Shown: positions 53,145 through 62,541, counted from the first letter of the stretch. The stretch is DNA of 64,000 nt from Candidatus Saccharimonadota bacterium (GCA_017514665.1 JAFWIX010000008.1:78830-142829), one strand, 5' to 3'. The notes: generated from the letters alone by a model not told the origin. Numbers and translations: made by a program.

Positions 53145-53172
53145 TGTTGTAAATTTTACACCCATTTTTCTA

Positions 53173-53226
53173 TTGACACGCTATATATAGTGTCATATAA
53201 TACCATTAAGACACTAAATGTAGTGC
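53173..53226 (+). promoter_or_regulatory. nrdD promoter with two NrdR boxes
   Basis: TTGACA (53173-53178), 17 bases, TATAAT (53196-53201). Box 1 ACGCTATATATAGTGT (53178-53193) fills the spacer; box 2 ACACTAAATGTAGTGC (53211-53226) lies near the start of transcription. Their centres are 33 bases apart, three helical turns, as in known NrdR repression sites. Confidence 0.88.
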
Positions 53227-53285
53227 CAAGGTCAAAAATTAAAAAATAACAAATTAAAAGAACGTATGTCAGGAGGTCTATTTTT

Positions 53286-55634
53286 ATGTTCAAAAAAATC
53301 ATCAAACGAGACGGCAAAATTGTCAATTTTAATCCCGAAAAAATCACCGACGCTATTACTCAAGCCGGCCTTGCTACTGGTGAATTTAAACGCGATCGTG
53401 CTAAGGCGCTCACCGAAAAAGTCGTCAAGCGTGCCGAGGAAACTATCAAGGTTCGCACGCCTAGCATTGAACAAATCCAAGACATCGTTGAACAGGTTCT
53501 GCTCGAATCATCTTTCAAAAAGACCGCCAAAGCCTATATTTCTTACCGCCAAGAGCGTAGTCGTATTCGTGACGCCAAATCCGACTTGATGAAAATTTAT
53601 TATACAATCTCTTGCGCTGATGCTTCTGAAGATTCTGATGTCAAACGCGGCAACGCCAACGTCGACGGTAACTCCGCTATGGGCAAAATGCTCCAGTACG
53701 GTGCTGAAGGTTCTAAAGTCTTTGCAAAATCCATGTTGCTTAGCCCCGAACACGCCAAGGCCCACGACAATGGCGACATTCATATTCATGACCTCGATTT
53801 TTACGCCACTGGTACCTTGACCTGCTGCCAAACCGACCCGTTCATTCTTTTTGAAAATGGCGGTTTTAACACTGGCCACGGACACTTACGTACACCTAAT
53901 TCTATTGGTAGCTATGCCGCGCTTGCCGCTATCATCTTGCAAGCCAACCAAAACGAGCAACACGGCGGTCAATCTATTCCTAACTTTGACTATGCTATGG
54001 CGCCAGGCGTTGATAAATCCTTCCGCAAAGCTTTGAAGCGCAATCTCAAAAGATATAATGAATTCGCATCTAAACCAGTCAAGGCTGAAATCAAAGACGA
54101 CATCAAATTTGGTGACACCGAAAAATTGAAAAAAGCCAAAGTTCCAGTCAAAGTCATTAAGGCTTCAGAAGAAGACGTCGAACGCGAAACTCTCCAGGCT
54201 ATGGAAGGTTTCGTCCATAATCTCAACACCATGCACTCACGTGCTGGCGCTCAAGTACCATTTACCTCAATTAACTTTGGTACCGATACTAGCCCTTCTG
54301 GTCGCCTAGTTAGCAAAAACCTACTCGAAGCTACCATGAACGGTCTTGGTCATAGCGAGACACCAATTTTCCCAATTAGTATCTTTAAAGTCAAAGAGGG
54401 AATCAATTACAATCCCGAAGATCCTAACTATGACCTCTTTAAGCGCAGTATGGAAGTATCAGCTAAACGTCTCTTTCCTAATTTCTCATTCATAGATGCA
54501 CCATTTAACTTGCAATATTACAAACCGGGTGACTATCGCACCGAAATCGCTACCATGGGCTGTCGTACTCGTGTCTTTAGCTCTGTCTTCCCCGAAAGTG
54601 ACGGTATCGTCACTGGTCGTGGCAATCTCTCCTTCACTACTGTCAACCTTGTTCGCATCGGCATCAAGCATGGTATTTGTCTCGGCGAACGCAAAGAAGC
54701 CGATTGGCAAGGTTTTTATAAAGAACTTGATGAAAAAATGGACCTGGTCAAAGATGAGCTTCTAGAACGTTTTGAGTTTCAAGCCAATCAACATGTTCGC
54801 AACTTCCCATTCTTGATGGGCGAAGGCAACTGGTTCGGTAGTGAAAAATTAAAACCAAACGACAAACTGCGTGATGTTATCAAGCACGGCACACTCAGTA
54901 TTGGCTTTATCGGTCTGGCTGAAACTCTAGTTGCTATGACCGGTAAACACCACGGCGAAGACGAAGATTCGCGCGAACTCGGTCTCGATATTGTTTCTCA
55001 CATGCGTGAAAATTGCGATAAATATTGTAAAAAATACAAGTTAAACTTCAGTTTACTTGCCACCCCAGCCGAAGGCTTAGCTGGTCGTTTCACTCGCATC
55101 GATCGTAAAGAATTTGGCAAAATCAAAGGTGTTACCGACCGAGAATTCTACACTAACTCTTTCCATGTACCAGTTTATTATCCAATTTCTGCCTTCGATA
55201 AAATCGAAATCGAAGCACCATATCACGCTCTTTGTAATGCTGGTCATATTACCTATATTGAATTAGACGGTGATCCTAGTGACAACATTGAAGCGTTTGA
55301 AGCGGTAATTCGCAAAATGCACGATTGTAACGTTGGCTACGGTTCCGTTAACCATCCAGTTGATCGCGACCCCATTTGTGGCTTCTCTGGCATTATCGAA
55401 GGCAAACGCTGCCCATCTTGTGGCCGCCTCGAAACTGACGGTGAAGTGCCATTCGAACGTCTCCGCCGTATCACTGGTTATCTAGTAGGCTCTTTGGAGC
55501 GCTGGAATGATGGCAAAAAAGCCGAAGAAGCGGCTCGCGTCAAACACAATGTCGATGGCTGTTACACTGTGGCCGAGAAATCCGCTCGTGAAGCCGCCAA
55601 GGCCGCCCAAGCATCCTCGAAAGGGAAAAAATAA
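53286..55634 (+). CDS. nrdD: anaerobic (class III) ribonucleoside-triphosphate reductase
   Basis: A 782-aa glycyl-radical enzyme making dNTPs from NTPs without oxygen. An ATP-cone (IKRDGKIVNFNPEKITDAI) opens the protein, NrdD core motifs follow (HDLDFYATGTLTCCQTD, QHGGQSIPNFDYAMAPG, MGCRTR), then a C-terminal cysteine cluster (DPICGFSG, RCPSCGR) and the radical Gly in RRITGYLVGS. AGGAGG lies nine bases before ATG. It is likely NrdR-repressed; the nrdR gene itself is not in the window. Four bases before its stop region it meets nrdG. Confidence 0.96.
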   Translation: MFKKIIKRDGKIVNFNPEKITDAITQAGLATGEFKRDRAKALTEKVVKRAEETIKVRTPSIEQIQDIVEQVLLESSFKKTAKAYISYRQERSRIRDAKSDLMKIYYTISCADASEDSDVKRGNANVDGNSAMGKMLQYGAEGSKVFAKSMLLSPEHAKAHDNGDIHIHDLDFYATGTLTCCQTDPFILFENGGFNTGHGHLRTPNSIGSYAALAAIILQANQNEQHGGQSIPNFDYAMAPGVDKSFRKALKRNLKRYNEFASKPVKAEIKDDIKFGDTEKLKKAKVPVKVIKASEEDVERETLQAMEGFVHNLNTMHSRAGAQVPFTSINFGTDTSPSGRLVSKNLLEATMNGLGHSETPIFPISIFKVKEGINYNPEDPNYDLFKRSMEVSAKRLFPNFSFIDAPFNLQYYKPGDYRTEIATMGCRTRVFSSVFPESDGIVTGRGNLSFTTVNLVRIGIKHGICLGERKEADWQGFYKELDEKMDLVKDELLERFEFQANQHVRNFPFLMGEGNWFGSEKLKPNDKLRDVIKHGTLSIGFIGLAETLVAMTGKHHGEDEDSRELGLDIVSHMRENCDKYCKKYKLNFSLLATPAEGLAGRFTRIDRKEFGKIKGVTDREFYTNSFHVPVYYPISAFDKIEIEAPYHALCNAGHITYIELDGDPSDNIEAFEAVIRKMHDCNVGYGSVNHPVDRDPICGFSGIIEGKRCPSCGRLETDGEVPFERLRRITGYLVGSLERWNDGKKAEEAARVKHNVDGCYTVAEKSAREAAKAAQASSKGKK

Positions 55635-56119
55635 TGGACATTCGTCTGTCCGGCCCAATTGAACATGACAATATTGTAAATGGCTATGGTTTGCGTGCAG
55701 TACTCTGGACACAGGGCTGCCGCACTCACTGCCGTGGTTGTCAAAACCCCGAGACCTGGGATCTTGAAGGTGGTTTTCTGGTCAGCGTAGATGAAGTTAA
55801 AGAACGTTTAAGCAAATTAAAAGGTCAAGCCGGTATTACGTTTTGTGGTGGCGAACCTTTCTTGCAACCAGTCGCTTGCAAAGAAATTGCCGACTGGGCT
55901 CGCAAAGAATTAGGCTGGAATATCTGGTCATTTACTGGCTACACTTACGAAGCTATCCGTGAACGTGGTGGTGATGAATGGGACTTTCTCTGCTCGCTAG
56001 ATGCTTTAATCGACGGTCCGTTCATTCTTGCTCAACGCGACCTGACTTGTAAATTCCGCGGCTCACGCAACCAACGCTTGCTCCACCTCGATCACGGTAA
56101 AATTATCAAAACCGAATAA
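55634..56119 (+). CDS. nrdG: anaerobic RNR activating enzyme (radical SAM)
   Basis: A 161-aa radical SAM protein that installs the glycyl radical on NrdD. The cluster motif CX3CX2C is C-RTH-C-RG-C near residues 29-36, with FCGGEPF for SAM binding and FTGYTYEAI typical for NrdG. It starts on the last base of the nrdD stop codon, so it is co-translated. Confidence 0.95.
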   Translation: MDIRLSGPIEHDNIVNGYGLRAVLWTQGCRTHCRGCQNPETWDLEGGFLVSVDEVKERLSKLKGQAGITFCGGEPFLQPVACKEIADWARKELGWNIWSFTGYTYEAIRERGGDEWDFLCSLDALIDGPFILAQRDLTCKFRGSRNQRLLHLDHGKIIKTE

Positions 56120-56120
56120 T

Positions 56121-57260
56121 ATGATTTATCTAGACTACGCAGCCACTAGTCCTATTTTACCTGAAGCTAAGAAGGCGATGTTAGATGTACTAAACAATTT
56201 TCCAGGCAACGCTTCGGCTCTGCATACACCAGGGCATCGCGCACACGCGATTATAGAGGAGGCGCGAGCGGACATTGCCCGGCTGATTGGCGCTCAGCCG
56301 CACGAAATCATCTTTACTTCTGGTGGTTCGGAGTCCAATAACACTGTAACTAATATTTTCGCCGGGCAATCGGTGGCGGTCTCCGCCATCGAGCACGCCA
56401 GCGTGCTCGAGTCCGCTCGCGCCCGCTGTGATTGTGTAGAAATCTCTGTAGACAAACATGGTAAGATTAAAAATAGTTCCTTTGAAAAAATCCTCAAGAA
56501 ATCACCAAAATTAATCTCTATCATGTTAGCCAACAATGAGCTGGGAACTATCCAAGATATTAAGCATCTCGCTAAGCTCGCTCATCAGCACGGCATACTT
56601 TTTCATACCGATGCTACTCAAGCGTTTGGCAAGATTCCTATTAACGTCAAAGATTTAGACATCGACTATATGACCATCTCCGCCCACAAAATTGGCGGCC
56701 CGATTGGTGTCGGTGCGCTCTATATCAAAGACGGCACTCCATTTACTCCTCTTATCATCGGTGGCCATCAAGAACATGGTAAGCGTGCTGGTACTTACGC
56801 CACCGCCAATATAGCCGGCTTTGGCGCCGCCGCTCGTTATGCTTACGAACACAATATTCCAAAACTATATGCCGAAAAAATTGCGCCCTTGCGCGATGAA
56901 CTCGCCTCGCGCATCTTAAAAGAAATCCCATTCAGTAGTAGTAATACAGCTCAGCCATCATTGCCTAATATTTTGAATGTATCTTTTGAGGCTGCCGAAG
57001 GCGAGTCTATTCAGCTCTATCTTGACGCCAAAGCCGGCATTGCAATTTCTACCGGCTCCGCCTGCGCCGCTGGTGACGGTAAACCTAGTCACGTCATTAT
57101 GGCCACCGTAAATGACGCCGAAGTCGCGCACAGCTCAATCCGTTTTTCCTTAGGTCTCAACACTACTAAACAAGATATTAACAAAGTCACGAAAGTCTTA
57201 CCCAACATTATAAATAATCTCCAACAAATCAGCACTATTCAAACGAAAGGAGCCAAATGA
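56121..57260 (+). CDS. iscS: cysteine desulfurase (NifS/IscS type)
   Basis: A 379-aa PLP enzyme that takes sulfur from cysteine for iron-sulfur clusters and tRNA thiolation. The PLP lysine is K190 in SAHKIGGP, the active-site cysteine C315 in STGSACAAG, and HTDATQAFG and the N-terminal YLDYAATSP fit the family. Codons 45-101 lie in a GC-rich patch with split inverted repeats and unusual codon choices. It overlaps iscU by 4 bases and would supply sulfur for NrdG and others. Confidence 0.94.
   Translation: MIYLDYAATSPILPEAKKAMLDVLNNFPGNASALHTPGHRAHAIIEEARADIARLIGAQPHEIIFTSGGSESNNTVTNIFAGQSVAVSAIEHASVLESARARCDCVEISVDKHGKIKNSSFEKILKKSPKLISIMLANNELGTIQDIKHLAKLAHQHGILFHTDATQAFGKIPINVKDLDIDYMTISAHKIGGPIGVGALYIKDGTPFTPLIIGGHQEHGKRAGTYATANIAGFGAAARYAYEHNIPKLYAEKIAPLRDELASRILKEIPFSSSNTAQPSLPNILNVSFEAAEGESIQLYLDAKAGIAISTGSACAAGDGKPSHVIMATVNDAEVAHSSIRFSLGLNTTKQDINKVTKVLPNIINNLQQISTIQTKGAK
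56261..56423. repeat. split inverted repeat and GC-rich patch inside the desulfurase gene
   Basis: GGCGCGAGCGGAC (56261-56273) plus ATTGCCCGGC (56274-56283) recur inverted, in the same order, as GCCGGGCAAT (56361-56370) and GTCCGCTCGCGCC (56411-56423). The second copy is split by 40 bases that contain GAGCACGC-CA-GCGTGCTC (56391-56408). A further stem GGCTGA/TCAGCC lies at 56281-56299. Codons here (GCG, CGA, CGG, CTG, CCG) are unlike those in the rest of the gene. Confidence 0.65.
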
Positions 57261-57670
57261 CCACCAAGCAAGAATCCGAGGATTGGGTTTATTCCGAAAA
57301 AGTCAAAGAACATTTTTTAAATCCCCGTAATTTTCTCATGGGTGACGAATCAAGGTTTTCTCGTGACGCCGAGGGAATCGTCGGCAATCCTATTTGCGGC
57401 GACCAAATGAAAATGTTCCTTAAAATCAAAGACGATAAAATCGTCGATATTAAATGGAAGACTTATGGTTGCGCCAGCGCTATCGCTAGTACTAGCGCAC
57501 TTTCCGAGCTCGCCAAAGGCAAGACTTTGGACGAAGCTCTTAAAATCACCGCCAAAGATATTGACAATTATCTTGGCAATTTACCCAAACATAAATTTCA
57601 TTGCTCAGTGCTTGGTCATGAAGCGCTAACAGCAGCGATCGAGGATTATCGCCAAAAGCAAAAAGATTAA
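57257..57670 (+). CDS. iscU: iron-sulfur cluster scaffold IscU
   Basis: A 137-aa IscU/NifU-N scaffold. The three cluster cysteines are C47 (NPICGDQM, with the conserved Asp49), C72 (YGCASAIASTSAL) and C116 (KFHCSVLG), and His115 is also there. It receives sulfur from the upstream desulfurase, whose stop it overlaps (ATGA). Its last 15 codons overlap the convergent ABC permease gene by 45 bases. Confidence 0.95.
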   Translation: MTTKQESEDWVYSEKVKEHFLNPRNFLMGDESRFSRDAEGIVGNPICGDQMKMFLKIKDDKIVDIKWKTYGCASAIASTSALSELAKGKTLDEALKITAKDIDNYLGNLPKHKFHCSVLGHEALTAAIEDYRQKQKD

Positions 57671-58435
57671 ATCTACCGCTACGATTGTCGCGCCGGTCGG
57701 CAACGCCAACACATACGACAAAATTAGGCCCAATAAAAATCCTACTATCGAAATAACACTTGCTGCTACCACTACGCCTCTAAAAGTTTTCACTAATCGC
57801 ATCGCAATTAGCGCTGGGAAAATAATCAATCCCGATACCAATAATGCACCCAAAAGTTTCATACCAATCACTACTACCACCGAACAAATCGCGGCAAAAA
57901 TTGCATCATATAAATTAACCTTTATGTCAATTGACTTTGCGAATTCAGCGTCAAAAGTCACCGCAAAAATCTTCTTGAAAAGTACTATATATAATATTAC
58001 TACGATAAGCGCTAATATTAAGCTTATTGCCACGTCTTCATAACCCACCGATAAAATACTACCAAATAGGTAGCTATTTAAGTCTATATTTATTCCACCC
58101 GCTAACGAAATCGCCAACACGCCAATCGCTAGACTCGACACTGACAATATCGCAATTAAAGCATCACTATAAATTTTACGATTACGGCTAATTTGTAAAA
58201 TTAAAAATGACGCCAAGAGTACTATAATAAGCGCCGGGATAGTTGGCATCACACCAACTGCTAGAGCTAGCGCACACGCACCAAACGCCGCATGCGATAA
58301 CCCATCGCCAATCATCGAACTACGCCTCAACACCAATGGCACACCAATCAGCGCCGCCACCAACGCTATCGCTACGCCTACCACAAGCGCTCTCAACATA
58401 AAATCATACGCAAACATTTCAATCAATAAGTTCAT
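57626..58435 (-). CDS. metal ABC transporter permease (ZnuB/MntB type)
   Basis: A 269-aa ABC-3 family permease with eight or so membrane helices; AFGACALAL after RRSSMIGDGLSHA is the family hallmark near residue 40. It forms the membrane channel for Zn2+ or Mn2+ uptake together with the ATPase and binding protein encoded upstream. Its stop lies inside the iscU coding sequence (45-base convergent overlap). The start overlaps the ATPase stop by 4 bases. Confidence 0.93.
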   Translation of the reverse strand: MNLLIEMFAYDFMLRALVVGVAIALVAALIGVPLVLRRSSMIGDGLSHAAFGACALALAVGVMPTIPALIIVLLASFLILQISRNRKIYSDALIAILSVSSLAIGVLAISLAGGINIDLNSYLFGSILSVGYEDVAISLILALIVVILYIVLFKKIFAVTFDAEFAKSIDIKVNLYDAIFAAICSVVVVIGMKLLGALLVSGLIIFPALIAMRLVKTFRGVVVAASVISIVGFLLGLILSYVLALPTGATIVAVDLIFLLLAIILDRCC

Positions 58436-59103
58436 TTAAACTTCTCCAAATATTTGACAGTCGTAAATTCTTTGATTTCGCCCTTTTGGATCGCTACCAC
58501 TTTATTGCCAATCAAATCTTCTACATCTAAATCATGCGTGATCATAATAATAGTCAAACCTTCATGATTTAACTTCAACAAAATTTCGTAAAACTCTTGT
58601 CTTGATTTATAGTCTAAATTATTCGACGGCTCATCCAGTATTAATAACTCCGAAGTCGCCATCAGAGCCCTCGCTAGTAACACTTTTTGTTTTTGGCCAC
58701 CCGACAGTTCACTAAAAGTTTTTTTCTGAATTCCCACAATTTTTAATAACTTCAATTTTTCTGTCATCAATTTATAATCATCACTATTATAAAAAACTCT
58801 GCGCCCCATTTTATTGAGCACACCAGACATCACAATTTCGCGCACCGTCGCTGGAAAATTCACTTCAAAATTAGTTTCTTGTGGTAAATAACCAATTTTC
58901 AAATCGTCTTTTAAAAATACCCTACCGCTCATTGGCTTTATTAATCCTAAAGCACCTTTTATCAACGTGCTTTTACCGGAGCCATTCGCGCCCACCACAC
59001 AAACAAAGTCACTCTGCTTAATACTCAAATCTGCCGATTTTATCACGATGTTATCGCCAAATCCTAACGTCAATTTTTCCAACTTTAAAATTTCATTTTT
59101 CAT
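58432..59103 (-). CDS. metal ABC transporter ATPase (ZnuC type)
   Basis: A 223-aa ABC ATPase energising metal import. Walker A GANGSGKST (38-46), Q-loop in YLPQETNF, signature LSGGQKQKV, Walker B LLILDEPSNNLD and switch His in MITHDLD are complete. It overlaps both neighbours by 4 bases, so the three genes form one operon read from the leaderless promoter at 60008-60003. Confidence 0.95.
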   Translation of the reverse strand: MKNEILKLEKLTLGFGDNIVIKSADLSIKQSDFVCVVGANGSGKSTLIKGALGLIKPMSGRVFLKDDLKIGYLPQETNFEVNFPATVREIVMSGVLNKMGRRVFYNSDDYKLMTEKLKLLKIVGIQKKTFSELSGGQKQKVLLARALMATSELLILDEPSNNLDYKSRQEFYEILLKLNHEGLTIIMITHDLDVEDLIGNKVVAIQKGEIKEFTTVKYLEKFK

Positions 59104-59993
59104 TTCAGCGCTTCTTTCAAAACTTCTACATTCTTATGCATAATATCAACATAGGTCACGCCATTATCAAAATCTGCTTGCGATACATTATGCGCGCTAT
59201 TTAATTCCATCACCCTTGCGCCAGTTTCATTCGCAATAGCATCTGCTAGCTTACCGTTGCTCAATTCAATTTTCAGTACCACTCCTAGATTATCGGCTTT
59301 TATCTTATCTATTAATTCTGCCACCGTTTTACTACTTGCTTCGGTTTGCTCCGCACAGCCAGGAAATGCCGCTACATAATTCAATCCATATTCTTTCGCA
59401 AAATAATAAAAGGGGAAGCGATCGGCAAATACTAACTGTTTTGTCCTAGCACTATCCACCACGGCACGAAACTCTTTATCAATATCCTGAAGTTCGGCGA
59501 TATATTTATCTGTATTTTTCTTAAAATCTTCAGCTTTTTCTGGCCAAATTTCACTCAATTCGTCTCTTAATGTTTCTACAATCTCAATAGCACTTACTGG
59601 ACTCGTCCATACATGTTCATCTTCTTCATCGCCATTCAAATCTGGCTCCACTATATCTAGTAGACTTAAAATTTTGCTATCATCTATATCGTTATTCATT
59701 AATAAATCGTCCATCCATTCTTCTGACTCTCCTCCGCCATACACAATAAAATCAGCGCTCTTAATATCAATAATATCTTGCGGTGTTGGCTCAAAATGGT
59801 GGATTTCATTGCCAGGCTTCAACAACATCTTTGGTGCCTCACCAGTCACCGCTCGCACAAAGTCATACTCCGGAAAAGATGTTGTAATTATCACAACACT
59901 ATCGTCAGAAGAACCCTTGTTTTTAATTAACAAAAAGCCACTTATCAACGCAATTAGCACAACTAAGCTCACAATTAAGGCTATTTTTCTCAT
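59100..59993 (-). CDS. metal-binding protein of the ABC importer (ZnuA/TroA family)
   Basis: A 297-aa cluster A-1 binding protein with an N-terminal membrane anchor (2-24; no lipobox Cys). Metal ligands are expected in NEIHHFEPTP and DEHVWTSP, with a third acidic or His site further on (the AFPGCAEQTEAS region). The His-rich loop of zinc-specific ZnuA is replaced by a short acidic stretch (NGDEEDEH), so Zn2+ versus Mn2+ cannot be settled. The ATG at 59993 is 9 bases after TGC-TATAAT; seven extra upstream codons are rejected as lying over the promoter. Confidence 0.9.
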   Translation of the reverse strand: MRKIALIVSLVVLIALISGFLLIKNKGSSDDSVVIITTSFPEYDFVRAVTGEAPKMLLKPGNEIHHFEPTPQDIIDIKSADFIVYGGGESEEWMDDLLMNNDIDDSKILSLLDIVEPDLNGDEEDEHVWTSPVSAIEIVETLRDELSEIWPEKAEDFKKNTDKYIAELQDIDKEFRAVVDSARTKQLVFADRFPFYYFAKEYGLNYVAAFPGCAEQTEASSKTVAELIDKIKADNLGVVLKIELSNGKLADAIANETGARVMELNSAHNVSQADFDNGVTYVDIMHKNVEVLKEALK

Positions 59994-60037
59994 CTCTGTA
60001 AAATTATAGCACAAACTGACTATAATAACGCACTAAG

Positions 60038-60724
60038 TTATTCGCTTTCACCGAACGTAATCTGATAATCGTCTGGATTATAGCCAGCTTCTCGAATTAA
60101 ATCGTACACAATGTCATTACTAGCATTGCTGACATAGGCTTCTAGACATACAATTGTCGGACACTTAGAAGCTAAGTTATCTTCGGTATTTTCCAGTTCG
60201 TTGCTAGTTGAAGTGCCGTATTGATCTACATACACCCCCCAAGTAGTCGCCGGGTCATCAGTGCGATTGTAAAGCTGCAATGGTAGTTGATCTACAATGC
60301 TGTATATTTTATTGTATCTATCAACAAACTTTTTCAGAGCTTCATCATTCGACTCCAACTGTTCTAGTGCATCCACCTCACTAGGGTGCGTTTCATAATA
60401 ATTGAATGTGCTGTTTGAGTCTAATAAATAAACCTGCAGCTTATAAAAATCGTCAGTTGCTAAATCCATCTCAACGGTTTTTGTTTGCATACCTTCCATA
60501 GAAATTTCAGCCACATATTTACCAGGAATCAAATTTTGCGAAACGTTGTTTTCGTAAGTTTGACCATTTAGTTTTATTGTAGCGGTAGTCGGCACAACCT
60601 TGATATCTATCGTCGCAGTTTTAGAAATATGTATTATAAACATAATGGCAATTATAATTATCGCTAACAAATTTGCCGCCACTATGGCACTAATAATCTT
60701 GTGAATACGAATAAAATTAAACAT
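60038..60724 (-). CDS. membrane-anchored PEGA-like domain protein
   Basis: A 228-aa protein with one membrane helix (about 10-33) and an outer domain that begins with a PEGA-like repeat (TIDIKVVPTTATIKLNGQTY, then LIPGKYVAEISMEG), a small beta-sandwich common in surface and cell-wall-associated proteins. The rest (about 110-228) is unassigned, with one cysteine pair. The ATG is 6 bases after TGA-TATAAT: leaderless. Confidence 0.72.
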   Translation of the reverse strand: MFNFIRIHKIISAIVAANLLAIIIIAIMFIIHISKTATIDIKVVPTTATIKLNGQTYENNVSQNLIPGKYVAEISMEGMQTKTVEMDLATDDFYKLQVYLLDSNSTFNYYETHPSEVDALEQLESNDEALKKFVDRYNKIYSIVDQLPLQLYNRTDDPATTWGVYVDQYGTSTSNELENTEDNLASKCPTIVCLEAYVSNASNDIVYDLIREAGYNPDDYQITFGESE

Positions 60725-60775
60725 AATTTTATTATATCACAGTCTCTCTTAAATATGGTATAATAAACTCATCTT

Positions 60776-61882
60776 ATGCTTAAAACATCCCATCAGTTGA
60801 CTATTTTCACTTTTGTAATTTCACTCTTTTTCTTCACTTTTTTTGTATCAATCGCTCCAGTTAGCGCTCTTAGTCCAATATTTACCACAGGAATCAAAGC
60901 ACACTCTCAGGGTGCTACTATCACCAAAAACTATTTCATCTATACTATTCACCCCAGTGATAATGACATTACTTTGTATAGATGTAGTCGCTCTGGTGAC
61001 AAAATTTCAAACGACTGCAAGAAAATAAACGGAAAAAAGAATGGCGACAAAAAGCTTGGACACGGTAACGTTCTCGATCATGAGTGGGGATCAAACTACT
61101 TTTGGGTTTTTGACTCTGGTAGCGCTAAAAGAAAAAAGCATCGTTGGTGTTTTGACCTTTCTGGCAACCAAGTGAGTCAATCAAATTGCTACAAAGTTAC
61201 GACCGAAAATCCCAGATCGCCAGGTGGTATCTCACAAGGTTTTGCCATTTATGGTAAATATCGCTTAAAAGCTCAATCTGCTCCAAACAAAATTTATGTT
61301 TATAAAAAAAGTAGCGGCAAAAAAGTCAAAGAGTTATCGTTAAATGTTGCTGGCGAGACTGAAGACGTCATGGTAGATGGCGACACTGGAGCTATTTATT
61401 TTACTGTTAGTAGCTACAATTCAATCAGTCTTTATAAGTATCCATACAGCAAATACCATCTTGAGCCTATCGGCTCCCAAAGCGATAGTTCCACTTCCAG
61501 AAAAGTCCACAGAAAGCGTGAAACTAACGCAGACAAGTACCCTATTAGTAGTTTAGCTAAAAGGAACGAGGGCAACACCGATATCAATACCACCTTCTTT
61601 GGAACTCTTCAAGCAGACAAGGAGGGTTGTGGGGTTTATATGGTATTAAATATCATCCTCACTGTCCTTACATTTGGGGTTGGTATTGCTGCTACTGTCG
61701 GTATGGTTATTTCTGCTATTACTTATATGTCAGCCACCAGCAACCCAGAGCAAATTATCAAAGCCAAAAAACGTATTGCCGGAATCATCATCGGCCTTGC
61801 GCTTTATGCCTGTCTCTGGAGCCTACTCAATTTCTTGATTCCAGGCGGTGTCTTTAGTGGCCCCAGTGGCTGTTCATTCTAA
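60776..61882 (+). CDS. secreted protein with VirB2/TrbC-like C-terminal membrane region
   Basis: A 368-aa protein. A signal peptide (about 1-33) leads to a beta-rich outer domain (propeller-like repeats with Cys pairs, residues 35-245) and a linker. The C-terminal 85 residues have two or three helices with SATSNPEQIIKAKKRIAGIIIGLAL, which fits TrbC/VirB2-type pilins found in many CPR genomes. No other type IV secretion gene is in the window. The -10 TGG-TATAAT lies 11 bases before the ATG, so the leader is only a few bases long. Confidence 0.62.
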   Translation: MLKTSHQLTIFTFVISLFFFTFFVSIAPVSALSPIFTTGIKAHSQGATITKNYFIYTIHPSDNDITLYRCSRSGDKISNDCKKINGKKNGDKKLGHGNVLDHEWGSNYFWVFDSGSAKRKKHRWCFDLSGNQVSQSNCYKVTTENPRSPGGISQGFAIYGKYRLKAQSAPNKIYVYKKSSGKKVKELSLNVAGETEDVMVDGDTGAIYFTVSSYNSISLYKYPYSKYHLEPIGSQSDSSTSRKVHRKRETNADKYPISSLAKRNEGNTDINTTFFGTLQADKEGCGVYMVLNIILTVLTFGVGIAATVGMVISAITYMSATSNPEQIIKAKKRIAGIIIGLALYACLWSLLNFLIPGGVFSGPSGCSF

Positions 61883-61950
61883 TAAATTATAAGCATTAAT
61901 TGCACACAAAACTCGTATCACGATATAATAGAAAAAAGGAGGAAGCATAA

Positions 61951-62526
61951 ATGAAAGAACTTTTTAGAAAAACGACGGCGTCTATTATCATATCATCAAT
62001 TGCCGCCTTTATTATTGGTTTAATCATGGTCCTTGTACCAGATATATCGTTGCAGGCCATCGGTATCATAGTTGGTATCTACATCATAGTCCACGGCATT
62101 GTATTAATAACCTTGTCCTTTACCGCCAACAAATTTCATACTCCATTCTTTGGTGTCATGTCTGGCATATTGTCCATTATAATCGGTCTGATTTTGCTCG
62201 CAATGCCAAACATTTTATCTACCATCTTTGCTATTGCGCTTGGCATCTGGATCATCTTATCAAGTGTTGATATTATCAATGTCGCTATCGTTGCCAGAAA
62301 AGCCATACCAAACTGGGTTTTACTGCTAATTCTCGGCATTATTGATTTGGTAGTTGGTGTTATTATCCTGTTCAACCCATTTGCCTCGTCTGTTTCGATC
62401 ATGATTATCGCCGGTATCGTCATTATGGTACACTCAATCGTTACCGTTATTGACATGATTATGATTAGAAAAGATACCAAAGATATCGCCAAGGTTATCG
62501 AAGCTAACGTCAAAACAACCAAATAA
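61951..62526 (+). CDS. HdeD/DUF308-type membrane protein
   Basis: A 191-aa protein with six short membrane helices arranged as two-helix repeats (GLIMVLVPDISLQAIGIIVGIYI and later GLILLAMPNILSTIFAIALGIW split), the pattern of HdeD/DUF308 proteins linked to acid or stress tolerance. GGAGGAAG precedes the ATG, and a TATAAT box lies at about 61924. A terminator follows, closing the core region. Confidence 0.82.
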   Translation: MKELFRKTTASIIISSIAAFIIGLIMVLVPDISLQAIGIIVGIYIIVHGIVLITLSFTANKFHTPFFGVMSGILSIIIGLILLAMPNILSTIFAIALGIWIILSSVDIINVAIVARKAIPNWVLLLILGIIDLVVGVIILFNPFASSVSIMIIAGIVIMVHSIVTVIDMIMIRKDTKDIAKVIEANVKTTK

Positions 62527-62541
62527 TTAAATCAACAAAAG

